DNA of 64,000 nt, taken from positions 124,001 to 188,000 of the forward strand of contig NZ_JAHEPS010000002.1 of NCBI RefSeq assembly GCF_018596335.1, written 5' to 3'. A program made the position numbers and the translations under genes. The notes beneath the pieces were generated by a model. It ran no database searches. It saw nothing but the letters and a program-made list of their open reading frames with translations, and was not told the origin of the DNA. The stretch comes from Shewanella jiangmenensis (GTDB taxonomy: Bacteria; Pseudomonadota; Gammaproteobacteria; Enterobacterales; Shewanellaceae). Shown one piece after another: positions 41,615 through 49,966 of the stretch (the stretch's first letter is position 1; each line of letters begins with the position of its first letter).

Positions 41615-41871
41615 TGAAAATTAATGAATTATTTTTTGAAGGTGATGAGGTATTTATGTATGTTAATCATACTTTTGATGCAAATGACTTGGATGATTAT
41701 ATGCGCGGATTTCACAACATATCGATATCTATGAGAGATGAAACTTTAAACGGTCAAGAAGTAGTAAAGGTTAACTTTGGTGATCTCGTAGATGCTAATA
41801 AATTGAGGTTGGCATTAGATGAATACTTTAGTAGCTTAAAAAACAAGAAAATAGCGGGGACAGGCAAATAG
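41614..41871 (+). CDS. Small acidic protein of unknown function (possible immunity protein)
   Basis: Eighty-five residues, MKINELFFEGDEVFMYVNHTF at the start, ending KIAGTGK; no membrane segment, no cysteine, acidic overall. The ATG at 41614 follows AGAGGGG and overlaps the upstream stop by one base, so translation was coupled to the interrupted frame. No family is recognised. By position and charge it could be the partner (immunity) of the upstream protein. Low GC and codon use differ from the adjacent chromosomal genes, which suggests transfer. Confidence 0.6.
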   Translation: MKINELFFEGDEVFMYVNHTFDANDLDDYMRGFHNISISMRDETLNGQEVVKVNFGDLVDANKLRLALDEYFSSLKNKKIAGTGK

Positions 41872-42231
41872 ACTGGATCTTAAGCATTGAGATGATGAAG
41901 TATTCCATCCAAGATGTTGTCTTTATTGGACTTTGGCTGCGGGCTTCGTCGACACGTTTGGGCAATGAAATTTATTGCTCAAGCCAAATCCGCCCGCAAT
42001 TGGATCTTGGATTGGGTTGCCAACGATTTCATTATTAACGAAAAAGATAGGACAGGCATAACACTTTTAAAGCATGTATTTGATTCAAAAAGGCTGCAGT
42101 CGGCATTCCTGTAGCTAGCACATTTTCATTCAAATCCGTTTTTTCCTCGGTGTCCAAACGTTGCAAGCTGAAAATTAAATGTGTTTCCAGTGTCCTGAGG
42201 GAAGTTAGTATCTTGCTTTTATGTCTAACAA
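41872..42231. other. 360-bp gap with an imperfect inverted repeat
   Basis: Between the two small-gene pairs. Around 41937-42003, TGCGGGC and GCCCGCA flank an inner TTGGGCAAT/ATTGCTCAA pair, giving a long imperfect hairpin. It recalls recombination or REP-like sites but fits no class I know. A 66-codon frame over 41914-42114 runs through this structure and is not convincing. Confidence 0.4.
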
Positions 42232-42336
42232 ATGTTTAGCATGTCCTTGAACGGTTTTTGGGCTGCGTATGGTGCCGGTTTTAGTTTAGGCTTTGCAGCA
42301 GGTGAAGAATTTATAAAAGAGCAAGAGAAGAGTTAG
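42232..42336 (+). CDS. Small glycine/alanine-rich peptide (34 aa)
   Basis: MFSMSLNGFWAAYGAGFSLG begins the frame, followed by FAAGEEFIKEQEKS, stop at 42334-42336. The core contains Gly/Ala every three to four residues between aromatics (a glycine-zipper-like pattern) and the tail is charged. This resembles small membrane-active peptides such as bacteriocins or type I toxins. The start context GTTTAGCATGTCC resembles the 41-bp repeat core. A start at the second Met (42241) is possible. No clear Shine-Dalgarno. It is followed 3 bp later by a two-helix membrane protein gene, as in peptide-immunity pairs. Function is unproven. Confidence 0.45.
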   Translation: MFSMSLNGFWAAYGAGFSLGFAAGEEFIKEQEKS

Positions 42337-42339
42337 ACG

Positions 42340-42627
42340 ATGCAGAATAAAAGAAAAATTTTCTCTGTAGTTGGAAGTAGTCCAGTAAAAACGGCTATAA
42401 AAAAAGCAATAGTCCTTGCAGTTTTAATGGTTATTACATTTATTGGTTCATACATTTTCTTTAAGCTTGCAATATATTTTGAGTTGGACTTTGATACGCC
42501 GGTTAGAGAAATTAATGGATTTTCTTGGATGTTTTTTATAGGGCTGCAGATATTTATGTTAATCCCTTTTCTATATTATTTAGGGTTTATTTTTCTGCGT
42601 TACATATTTGATAAGTTTGATTTGTAA
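42340..42627 (+). CDS. Small two-helix membrane protein of unknown function
   Basis: A 95-residue protein: basic N-terminus (MQNKRKIF), hydrophobic segment at about 25-48, a short acidic loop (ELDFDTPVREIN), then a second long hydrophobic segment at about 58-90 and a charged end. AGAAGAG lies about eight bases before the ATG. It follows the 34-residue peptide gene by three bases and ends in a terminator, so the two form a small operon. It is strongly AT-rich. No family is recognised; an immunity role for the preceding peptide is inference from layout. Confidence 0.65.
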   Translation: MQNKRKIFSVVGSSPVKTAIKKAIVLAVLMVITFIGSYIFFKLAIYFELDFDTPVREINGFSWMFFIGLQIFMLIPFLYYLGFIFLRYIFDKFDL

Positions 42628-42645
42628 TTAGTCTTTTTAAAAAAC

Positions 42646-42673
42646 AAAGGACACCTCAATCGGTATCCTTTTT
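42646..42673 (+). terminator. Terminator of the small-peptide operon
   Basis: AAAGGACACC/GGTATCCTTT with one mismatch and a six-base loop, followed by TTTTA. Confidence 0.75.
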
Positions 42674-42828
42674 AAAGATGTAGGGGTATTTTGACGCACA
42701 GCTGAACGCAGGGTGTCTTTAGCTCTCGGATAGCTATCCGGTCATCGCCCAACCACCTGTTTATCGCCCGCCCCCCGCTTATAGCCAGGGCTACAGCATG
42801 TTGCCAGCGCCACTGCATATCCCCAGCG

Positions 42829-43773
42829 TTATCGGCTGGTTTGACTGACAGTGGCTGACGCTGCTGCAGTGGCGTTACTTGGCATTGTTGCCTGCAGATG
42901 CTCTGCCACCTGGCCCACTGGCGCCAGCCAGTAGCCGTTGGCGGGGTCTTGCAGGTATTGGATGAGCTGCTCCAGCGCAGTCGTGCGGGTGGTGAAGGTG
43001 CCTTCGCTGCCGATGTCGTGACCGGCCAGGATCAGCCACTTGTTGGTTTCCCGCTGCGCTTCCAGCATGGCTTTTATCTCGGTAAAGCTTTTGTTGTCGA
43101 TAGGCAGGGTGCGCAGCTGGGCAAAGTCGGTGTAACCCGGCAGGTTGGCGGTTTCATCATTCCAGGTGCGGCCGGTGCTGAAACGCTCGGCAATCAGCGG
43201 CACATAGCTTTTGACCTCTTTTCCACGGCCAACAAAGGTTTGGCCGCAGGGGTAGGCGAAGTGTTTGGGGGTGATGCCAAATTCCTGTTTGAAAAACGTC
43301 TGGGATTCATCCAGATCCTTGGCGATAAAGGCGAGGTCTGCTTGCTCAAGCCCGGCATCATGTTCCCTGAGCCATTGAAAATTGCCGGTGCAGAGGTGGC
43401 TTAGGGTGTGGTTGCCAATCTCATGGCCGTTTTTCAGCGCTTCGCGCCACTGGGGCAGCCGCTCTTTGGCAAATACCGGCAACAGATAAAAGGTGGCCTT
43501 GACCTGATAGCGGGAGAGTAGCGCCAGCCCCACATCTGCCTGGCTGACCCTGGCATCATCAAAGCTTAACGACACTGCGTTGCGGGCTTGATTTGGGTAG
43601 ATAGATTGAGGCGCCGCTTGGCCCTGAGCTGATGTTTCGGCTGCGTTTGCGGGTATGCTCGCGGGTATGGATATCGCAAGCACCAGCGCTGCGGCGGCTG
43701 TTTTCACAGACCCAGTGCAAGTTTTAGTGAGTGATTGGGCGCGCCAGTAGCGTGTGGGGAAGCGTAAGTTCAT
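42829..43773 (-). CDS. Exported polysaccharide deacetylase
   Basis: A 314-residue NodB-fold deacetylase. Signal-like N-terminus with a hydrophobic stretch at about 24-44 ending PANAAE. The catalytic motif AVSLSFDDA supplies the Asp pair (about residue 71), HEIGNHTLSH the metal-binding histidines (about 115), and a later GHDIGSEG the C-terminal motif (about 253). Likely substrates are acetylated sugars of a surface polysaccharide or chitin-type oligomers; the sequence does not say which. The 200 bp after its stop contain no terminator that I can identify with confidence. Divergent from the sensor kinase gene. Confidence 0.88.
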   Translation of the reverse strand: MNLRFPTRYWRAQSLTKTCTGSVKTAAAALVLAISIPASIPANAAETSAQGQAAPQSIYPNQARNAVSLSFDDARVSQADVGLALLSRYQVKATFYLLPVFAKERLPQWREALKNGHEIGNHTLSHLCTGNFQWLREHDAGLEQADLAFIAKDLDESQTFFKQEFGITPKHFAYPCGQTFVGRGKEVKSYVPLIAERFSTGRTWNDETANLPGYTDFAQLRTLPIDNKSFTEIKAMLEAQRETNKWLILAGHDIGSEGTFTTRTTALEQLIQYLQDPANGYWLAPVGQVAEHLQATMPSNATAAASATVSQTSR

Positions 43774-43992
43774 CTGATGTCCGTTTGAATTTTAATCATT
43801 TTCCATAATTTGCGACTATTACAGTTTAAGGATGTGATTGCAAACCGGCGCGGATTTACAGCGGCTGCGCATCGGTAATGGAGGGGGCAGTTTTGCCTGC
43901 GGCTTTTTGCCGCGCTTTTGTGTTAGGTCAGGTCGCTCGCGATGTAAACGCGCTACAATGGCGGCCTTATTCTGGCCATTCTTTTCTGCCCC

Positions 43993-45387
43993 ATGCCTCA
44001 GAGTTTTTCCCATTCGCCGCTCGCGGCCAATCAGCTTATTACCCTGCGGGCGCTGGGGTTGCTGCTGCAGTTACTGCTCAGCGTCTTTGGCGCCGATGCC
44101 TTCGGATTGTCACTCACCACCGAGCCGCTGCAGTACGTGTTTGCCATCGAGCTTGCGTATCTTGGCGTTACCCTGTGGCTCAGGCACGGCATAGTGCGCC
44201 ACAGCGGCGGGCTTTTTATCAGCCTGCTTATCGATACCTTGCTGTGGATCTCCTGGCTGTATTTCAGCGGCGGCGCCACCAACGCCTTTATCTCGCTGCT
44301 GCTGTTGCCGATTGCCATTGCTGCCGTCACCTTGCCTTCCTGGGCACCCTGGACCATGGCGGCGCTGACCACGGCCGCTTACAGCCTGATGCTGTTTGCC
44401 GCGCCGGACAGCAGCGACATGGCGGGCAGCATGCACAGCACCCATGCCCACATGGGACATGAGATGGCCGATACCGGCGGCATGAACTCACACTTTATTG
44501 GCATGTGGCTTAACTTTGTGTTGAGCGCCCTGGTGCTGACCACCAGTGTGGCGCTGATTTCACGGCGCCTGCGGGCAGCCGATGCCAGGCTTGCAGCGCT
44601 TCGGGAATCTCAGCTTCGCCAGGAGCAGCTGCTGGCACTGGGCACAGCGTCGGCGCAGATGAGTCATCAGCTGGCGACACCGCTTGCCACCTTGCGGCTA
44701 TTGATTGATGAGGCCATGGAGGAGGCTGCTGCTGACGTTAGGAATGGCGCTGGGAATGGCGCGGCAGCAGGCGCGGCGGAGCTGCCTGCCGAGATGGATC
44801 TCGCGCTCAGGCGCTGTGAGTCCACCTTAAGCGAGCTTCGCGCCGCCACCGAGGCTATTCGCGAGCGGCATCAGGCGGTGGTGTCGGTAGAGGCGCTCTG
44901 TACCAGCCTGGCAGACAGGGTGCTGCTGCTGATGCCCGATGTCAGCATAGAGATTGAGCTCGATAAAACTGTGCAGCCCCGGCGGCTTTGCAGCGACATG
45001 AGCCTGCTGCCTTCGTTGCTGGCACTGGTGGACAACGGCGCCCGCGCCTCCCGCCAGCAAACCGGAGAGGCGAGGGTGTGGCTGTCGGCGACCGCCGTGG
45101 ACAACAATCGCTTGCGCCTGACCATTCGCGATGAGGGCAAGGGCATTGATGCGGCGCAGCTGCAAGCGCTGGGTGCACGGCCAGTGGCGAGCGAGCAGGG
45201 GCTTGGCATGGCGCTGATGCTGACCCACGCAAGCCTCGAGCGCCTCGGCGGCGAGCTTGTGCTTTCAAATATTGCACCTGTTGCATCAGGCGATATTTCT
45301 TCCAGGGGCACCGCAACGGGTGCAGCCAGCGGCTGTATCGCCAGCGTGTATCTGCCGCTGCTCTGTGCCGAGGAGGCCGGGTTATGA
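43993..45387 (+). CDS. RegB/PrrB-family sensor histidine kinase with His/Met-rich loop
   Basis: A 464-residue membrane kinase with about six hydrophobic segments in the first 190 residues. It carries the quinone-site-like SGGATNAF motif (family GGxxNPF), a phosphoacceptor motif MSHQLATPLATLRL (about 218-231) with conserved His, and an ATPase domain with DEGKGID and QGLGMALML. RegB-type kinases sense redox state through the quinone pool. A feature of its own is a periplasmic loop near residues 135-165 rich in His and Met (MAGSMHSTHAHMGHEM, then GGMNSH), as in copper-binding loops. I see no cysteine in the linker before the histidine, where RegB has its redox Cys. It overlaps the regulator gene by 4 bp. 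Confidence 0.85.
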   Translation: MPQSFSHSPLAANQLITLRALGLLLQLLLSVFGADAFGLSLTTEPLQYVFAIELAYLGVTLWLRHGIVRHSGGLFISLLIDTLLWISWLYFSGGATNAFISLLLLPIAIAAVTLPSWAPWTMAALTTAAYSLMLFAAPDSSDMAGSMHSTHAHMGHEMADTGGMNSHFIGMWLNFVLSALVLTTSVALISRRLRAADARLAALRESQLRQEQLLALGTASAQMSHQLATPLATLRLLIDEAMEEAAADVRNGAGNGAAAGAAELPAEMDLALRRCESTLSELRAATEAIRERHQAVVSVEALCTSLADRVLLLMPDVSIEIELDKTVQPRRLCSDMSLLPSLLALVDNGARASRQQTGEARVWLSATAVDNNRLRLTIRDEGKGIDAAQLQALGARPVASEQGLGMALMLTHASLERLGGELVLSNIAPVASGDISSRGTATGAASGCIASVYLPLLCAEEAGL

Positions 45388-46019
45388 GCCAGAGCACTCA
45401 ATCTTTCCAACTCACGCAATCCACATCGAAATCCACACTGAAGTCTCCACACAGACTCATGGTGGTGGAGGATGACCTCGCCTATGGTGCGGCCCTGTGC
45501 AGGCGCTTAAGTCGCCACGGTTTTGAGTGCTGCCACGTGAGTGAACCCACAGAGGCGCTTTTGTGTGCCCGCAGCTGGCAGCCAAGCCATGTGCTATTGG
45601 ATATGAAGCTTGAACAGTCCAGCGGCCTTAAGCTGATAACGCCGCTTCGGGCCAGTTTGCCCGCGGCCAATATAGTGCTGCTGACCGGCTTTGCCAGTAT
45701 CGCCACTGCGGTGGAGGCGGTAAAACTTGGCGCCGACAACTACCTTGCCAAGCCGGTGGACAGCCAGACCTTACTCGCCACCCTGTTGCCCGAGGCGAAA
45801 CGCCGCGGCGGAGCAGAAGAGGAAAATTCGCCGTTAGCCCAGCATGAACAAACAGCGGACGTGGATGAGAGCCTCGATGCGCCCATGAGTCCAAGGCGGC
45901 TTGAGTGGGAACATATTCAGCAGGTGCTCGCCGCCAACGAGGGCAATGTGTCGGCCACGGCGCGCCAGCTCGGTATGCACAGGCGTACCCTGCAGCGCAA
46001 ATTGGCCAAAAAACCCTGA
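45384..46019 (+). CDS. RegA/PrrA-family response regulator
   Basis: A 211-residue regulator. The receiver domain has the acidic pair VVEDD, phospho-acceptor Asp in LLDMKLE (about residue 73), Thr in LTGFAS and Lys in LAKPV. A linker and a Fis-type helix-turn-helix (EGNVSATARQLGMHRRTLQRKL) form the C-terminus, as in RegA/PrrA/ActR. The first 25 residues (Ser/Gln/Thr-rich) are longer than usual; an internal start is possible. Translationally coupled to the kinase. Confidence 0.9.
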   Translation: MSQSTQSFQLTQSTSKSTLKSPHRLMVVEDDLAYGAALCRRLSRHGFECCHVSEPTEALLCARSWQPSHVLLDMKLEQSSGLKLITPLRASLPAANIVLLTGFASIATAVEAVKLGADNYLAKPVDSQTLLATLLPEAKRRGGAEEENSPLAQHEQTADVDESLDAPMSPRRLEWEHIQQVLAANEGNVSATARQLGMHRRTLQRKLAKKP

Positions 46020-46046
46020 CGCCTGGTCACTACCGTTAAATCTTGG

Positions 46047-46078
46047 ATAAAAAAATCCCCCGCAGCGGCGGGGGTTGG
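46047..46078. terminator. Bidirectional terminator between the regulator and TonB receptor genes
   Basis: CCCCCGC/GCGGGGG with a four-base loop. On the minus strand it is followed by ATTTTTTT, and so best serves the convergent receptor gene; on the plus strand the T-run is weak. Confidence 0.75.
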
Positions 46079-46085
46079 TTCAAGC

Positions 46086-46153
46086 GAGTGGAAGTCTTTT
46101 CAGAGTGGCAGTCTTTGCAGCGGTGCAGTCATTTAAGCGTTGCAGTCGTGCAT
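46086..46153. repeat. Degenerate 17-bp tandem array (4 units)
   Basis: Units at 46086, 46103, 46120 and 46137. The first two read GAGTGGAAGTCTTTTCA and GAGTGGCAGTCTTTGCA; the last two have drifted but keep TGCAGTC. Confidence 0.82.
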
Positions 46154-46202
46154 TTGCCATTCTGATGTGAACCCAATGCCAGGCGGCGCTTTGCCGCCGG
46201 GC

Positions 46203-46250
46203 GCTTAGAAGATCTGATGCTTAGAAGCTCTAATGCTTAGAAGCGCAAGC
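46203..46250. repeat. 16-bp tandem array (3 units)
   Basis: GCTTAGAAG followed by seven variable bases, three times (46203, 46219, 46235). A partial unit GCTTATGCG follows. Confidence 0.88.
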
Positions 46251-46287
46251 GCTTATGCGTGTCCGGACGCGACATTTAAATCCGCTG

Positions 46288-48345
46288 TTAAAAACGATAA
46301 TCCGCCATCACCCAGGCATTCAAACCGGGTTGGGGCATACGCTCGCCCATGGCGATATCGCCACCTGCCACCCTGTTGTAACCGGCAAGGTGGTCGGCAT
46401 ATTCAATATCAAACAGGTTGTCGACCCCGGCCTTGATGGCGAAGGCGCCTGACTCCCAGCCAGCGGCCACATCCACAGTGGCATAACCGCTGGAACGCAG
46501 CTCCTGCTGCACCTCTGACACCTTGTCCTGTGCGGCAACCGCGCGGCCCTGCAATCTGGCAAACCAGTCGCCACGGCGATACTCAAGTCCCATGGCGATT
46601 GAAGGTGGCGCAATGCGATACAGGTCGTCTTTCATATCGCGGCGCTCGCCACGCACGTAAAGGGCGTTTACATCGAGGCTCAGCACCTCGGTGAGTTGCC
46701 AGTCGGCGGTCACGTCCATGCCGTACAGCAGGGCGTTGGTGTTGCTGAATACCAGGGTATTGGCATCACCGGCGGCGATAATGGCGGCATCATCGGTCGG
46801 CAGGCCCTGAATGTAGTTATCGATGCGATTGATAAACAGCCTCGGACTTAAACTCAGGTTGTGCTCAATCAGTTCCAGCCCCAGTTCCAGCTGCCAGGCG
46901 GTTTCCAGTTCCAAATCCATATCGCCCACATAGGTGCGGCCATCGGCAAGGCCGCCGGTGGACTGCATCGGCACCCACAAATAGCGCTGCTGATAACTGG
47001 CGCTGGCCTGCTTGTGCGCCAGGCCAACAATCAGACTCAGTTCGTCATTGATGGGTTTGCGGCCATTGGCAACCAAGTCAAACCCCGTGTCGCTTTGGCT
47101 GCGATCGGCGCTGTTGTAACGGCGCATCAACTCGGCAATGGCGGGCTTCATGGCGGCCATGGAGTGGCTCACTTCATCGGCATCGAAACGGTAGTGTTTG
47201 ACCCGGGCGCCCAACTGCCATTGCCAGTCGGCGAGCATGAGTTGCCGCTCGGCAAACAGGCTGTAGCTGGCATCCTCAACTCCGGCAAAATTGTCTACCC
47301 GGAACATGGGCTTGCCGGGCTCGGTGATCACAGAGTCGTGGGTCGCCTGGCTGAAGTCGGCACCAAACAGCCAATCCCCGCTGCCAAGGGTCAACTTGCC
47401 CTGCCAGCTCTGGGCATCGGCGCTGTTGTAGCGCGGCGCCATCGAGAGCATTTTCATCCGCAGGCTGTAGTTATCCATGCCGTGGCGGGCATCGTTATAG
47501 CCAAGTTCCCAGTCAAGCTGCCAGTCGGCGGCAAGCATGGAGCGGCCTTCGAGCTTGAATCTGTCGGTGCGGATATAGTCGATGTCCATCGGCAGTGCCG
47601 GGGTGGCGGAGTTGAGCGTTTCCAGATGCGACACGCCAAGGCCGATAAAGCTGTCGCCAAGGTAGTAGCGGTACTTGGCGCCGGCCAGGGTTTTATCGTA
47701 GACGCCGGGCAGGATCTCCCGGCCCGCGCCGGTTTCGGGGGCATCTTTGCCCTGCAGGGTTTCGCCGTACAGCAGCAGCGCATGATTGTCGCCACCAAGG
47801 TTGGTTTTGGCGCCGAGGCGATATTGCTCGCCGTTTGCCTGATACTGGCCCGAGATACGGCCCGAAACTTCGCCTGCCATTGCCTGGCTTTCACTGGTGC
47901 GTACGCTGCCGCCCAGGGTGTCTGTGCCCCGGTTTACAGGGGCGATGCCGCGGTCGACTTCAAGACTTTGGGTAAGGATGCCGCCCGCGTAAGACAGCGG
48001 CGTGTCCATGGCGTTGGGGCCCGCTCCTGCCGGAGTTTGGCCATCAATGGATACATGCACCCGGTCGCCGTACAGGCCGCGGTACTGGGCAATGCCTGTC
48101 AGGGGGCCGTTGCGGTTGATATCAGCGCCGGGCAGGCTTCGCAGCACTTCGCTGATGTCGGCGTGGGGGGCACTGTGGCTGCTGGCCTGCACCACCGAGG
48201 TTTCACGCACTGAGCGCACTTCAATCACTTCGTCCATGGTTTGATTGGCGCTGGCGGCAGAGGAGGTCAGCAGTGCAGGAAACAGCGCCAGCGGTGAGAC
48301 AAAAGGCATAAGGGCCAGGAAAACAGGAGAGAGTTTGGCTTGCAT
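46288..48345 (-). CDS. TonB-dependent receptor, possibly copper-type (OprC/NosA-like)
   Basis: A 685-residue outer-membrane receptor. The ATG at 48345 (MQAKLSPVFLALMPF) begins a signal peptide ending SAASA; an upstream start adds 36 unlikely residues. TonB-box region MDEVIEVRSV, plug with DISEVLRSLPGADINRNGPL, and the stretch PAGAGPNAMDTPLSYAGGIL, which recalls the MDPP-type segment of OprC/NosA copper receptors. The barrel ends VMADYRF. The substrate is not proven; copper is inferred from this motif and from the neighbouring His/Met-rich kinase. Convergent with the two-component pair. Confidence 0.85.
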   Translation of the reverse strand: MQAKLSPVFLALMPFVSPLALFPALLTSSAASANQTMDEVIEVRSVRETSVVQASSHSAPHADISEVLRSLPGADINRNGPLTGIAQYRGLYGDRVHVSIDGQTPAGAGPNAMDTPLSYAGGILTQSLEVDRGIAPVNRGTDTLGGSVRTSESQAMAGEVSGRISGQYQANGEQYRLGAKTNLGGDNHALLLYGETLQGKDAPETGAGREILPGVYDKTLAGAKYRYYLGDSFIGLGVSHLETLNSATPALPMDIDYIRTDRFKLEGRSMLAADWQLDWELGYNDARHGMDNYSLRMKMLSMAPRYNSADAQSWQGKLTLGSGDWLFGADFSQATHDSVITEPGKPMFRVDNFAGVEDASYSLFAERQLMLADWQWQLGARVKHYRFDADEVSHSMAAMKPAIAELMRRYNSADRSQSDTGFDLVANGRKPINDELSLIVGLAHKQASASYQQRYLWVPMQSTGGLADGRTYVGDMDLELETAWQLELGLELIEHNLSLSPRLFINRIDNYIQGLPTDDAAIIAAGDANTLVFSNTNALLYGMDVTADWQLTEVLSLDVNALYVRGERRDMKDDLYRIAPPSIAMGLEYRRGDWFARLQGRAVAAQDKVSEVQQELRSSGYATVDVAAGWESGAFAIKAGVDNLFDIEYADHLAGYNRVAGGDIAMGERMPQPGLNAWVMADYRF

Positions 48346-48644
48346 CTTCTTGTTGTGTATTGGAAAAGATGGCCTATTTTTGTGAACCCGGCATGGATGC
48401 ACAAACCCAAAGCGGCAAACTGCGACACTGTGTCGCACCCCTGCGTAAACCACAGCCCCTGAACTCTTGTATCTGATACCTTGCCAGCCCCGGCACCGGC
48501 ACTTACGGGCTTTTGGGTGATATTGAGCACAATTGCTGAACTACTACCAAAGATATATGGCATGGCGTCTTGAAAGCTGGGCTTGTCCTCCAATACTTAA
48601 TGTGTGCCTAATAGGCTGAGCAACAGCGACATTTTGGAGAAACT

Positions 48645-49727
48645 ATGTGGTTTTGGCAGCGACTGAAACAGGACAACGCGGCGCTTAAGCAGCAATTGGC
48701 TGAGGCAAATGAGCAGCATGCACAGGACATTGCCGTGCTTAAGCAACAGCTGGCCGAACAAAAAGCCGGTGCAGAGGCCTGCGTGCAGCAGCTCGACAGT
48801 TTTGCACAGGTGATGACCTGTCAGAATCAGGGCGGCGAGATGCTCCATGCGGTGCGTGACGCCATGGCCGCCAACGCCGAAGAGATGCTCAGGGAGAAAG
48901 ACGCGCTGGTGGAAGTGGATGCGCTCTTTACCCAAACCCGTCAGGCGGTGGAAAGCTTGGGCGCCCGGGCTGAGGCCATTAACGAGGAGGCCGGGCGCAG
49001 CCGCGCCGCGGTCGAGCAGCTCGACAGCACCACCTCGGCCATCAGCCAGTTTGTGTCGGCCATTCAGGCCATTTCAGAGCAAACCAACCTGCTGGCGCTT
49101 AACGCCGCCATTGAAGCCGCCCGCGCCGGTGAGGCTGGGCGCGGTTTTGCCGTGGTGGCGGATGAAGTGCGTCAGCTTGCCAGCAAGGCCCACACAGCCA
49201 GCAACCAAATTGAGATGCTGGTGAGGCAAATCGTGGCCCAGGCCGGTGATATCAAGGGCATTATCGACGCCAACCAAAGCAGTGCCGTGGATGTGGCTAC
49301 CTCTTCCGGTCAGATCTCGTCGGTGGTGAGCAATGTTCTGAGTAAGAGCCAGCAGATGCAGCAGGTGATTGAGCATGGCGCGCTGACGGCCTTCCTCAAC
49401 ACCACCAAACTTGACCATGCGGTGTGGAAATCGGGCGTGTATCGGATGCTGGAGCAACCCGGCACCATTCAGAGCGTGACCGACCATACCCAGTGCAGGC
49501 TGGGTAAGTGGTACAGCCAGGGGCAGGGCGCTGAGCTCTATTCTGGCTACAGCGGCTATCGTGAACTGGATGCGCCGCATCGCAAGGTACATGAACAAGG
49601 ACAAGCAGCGCTCAATGCCTGCAAGAAGGGCGATCTGAATGCCATGGCGCGGTATTTGGACGAAATGGAGAGTGCCAGCATGCAGGTAGTGCATTGCCTC
49701 GACCGCCTGATGAGCCAGCGCCGCTAA
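48645..49727 (+). CDS. Soluble methyl-accepting chemotaxis protein with CZB domain
   Basis: A 360-residue cytoplasmic chemoreceptor without membrane segments. A coiled-coil N-terminus (about 5-60) is followed by the MCP signalling hairpin (about 90-230) with [19 protein letters not shown] and [15 protein letters not shown], the CheA/CheW-binding tip. The C-terminal CZB domain (about 255-350) shows [18 protein letters not shown] and HRKVHEQG, which make the zinc-binding His3-Cys site. CZB proteins sense zinc or oxidants such as hypochlorous acid. GGAG precedes the ATG. Confidence 0.93.
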   Translation: MWFWQRLKQDNAALKQQLAEANEQHAQDIAVLKQQLAEQKAGAEACVQQLDSFAQVMTCQNQGGEMLHAVRDAMAANAEEMLREKDALVEVDALFTQTRQAVESLGARAEAINEEAGRSRAAVEQLDSTTSAISQFVSAIQAISEQTNLLALNAAIEAARAGEAGRGFAVVADEVRQLASKAHTASNQIEMLVRQIVAQAGDIKGIIDANQSSAVDVATSSGQISSVVSNVLSKSQQMQQVIEHGALTAFLNTTKLDHAVWKSGVYRMLEQPGTIQSVTDHTQCRLGKWYSQGQGAELYSGYSGYRELDAPHRKVHEQGQAALNACKKGDLNAMARYLDEMESASMQVVHCLDRLMSQRR

Positions 49728-49747
49728 CCGAGTTTCGTAAACCTTGA

Positions 49748-49776
49748 GGAAAGGGCGGGTTCGCCCGCGCCTTTCC
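49748..49776 (+). terminator. Hairpin after the chemoreceptor gene
   Basis: GGAAAGG/CCTTTCC outer and CGGG-TTCG-CCCG inner stems, 20 bp after the stop. There is no T-run, so termination is uncertain. Confidence 0.5.
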
Positions 49777-49785
49777 GCTGGCTTC

Positions 49786-49847
49786 TCTGGTTTCAGTTTC
49801 CTCGGTTTCAGTTTTCCCGGCTTAAGCTTCCCTGGCTTCAGCTTTCG
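49786..49847. repeat. Degenerate 15-16-bp tandem array (4 units)
   Basis: Units of the type TCGGTTTCAGTTTTCC at 49786, 49802, 49818 and 49833, progressively changed. Confidence 0.75.
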
Positions 49848-49966
49848 CGCTCAGCTCTTTCTTCAGTGTGCATCTCTTTTCGGTTCGCTTCCGTTTTCCG
49901 CCAGTGCGGCCTTGGCCTTTGATGAATGATGGCCTGTATTCAACAGGGGCAATCAAGGAGCCAAAG

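Noticed and set aside
41914..42114. 66-codon frame in the AT-rich gap
   Set aside because: It lies across an inverted repeat and lacks a ribosome site and any similarity that I recognise.
41266..42336. Integron cassette array with attC sites
   Set aside because: The hairpins lack the GTTRRRY/RYYYAAC core pairs expected of attC, and no integrase gene is present.
49744..49929. 61-codon frame with GFSF repeats
   Set aside because: Produced by translation of the degenerate 15-16-bp array; it crosses a terminator-like hairpin and has no ribosome site.
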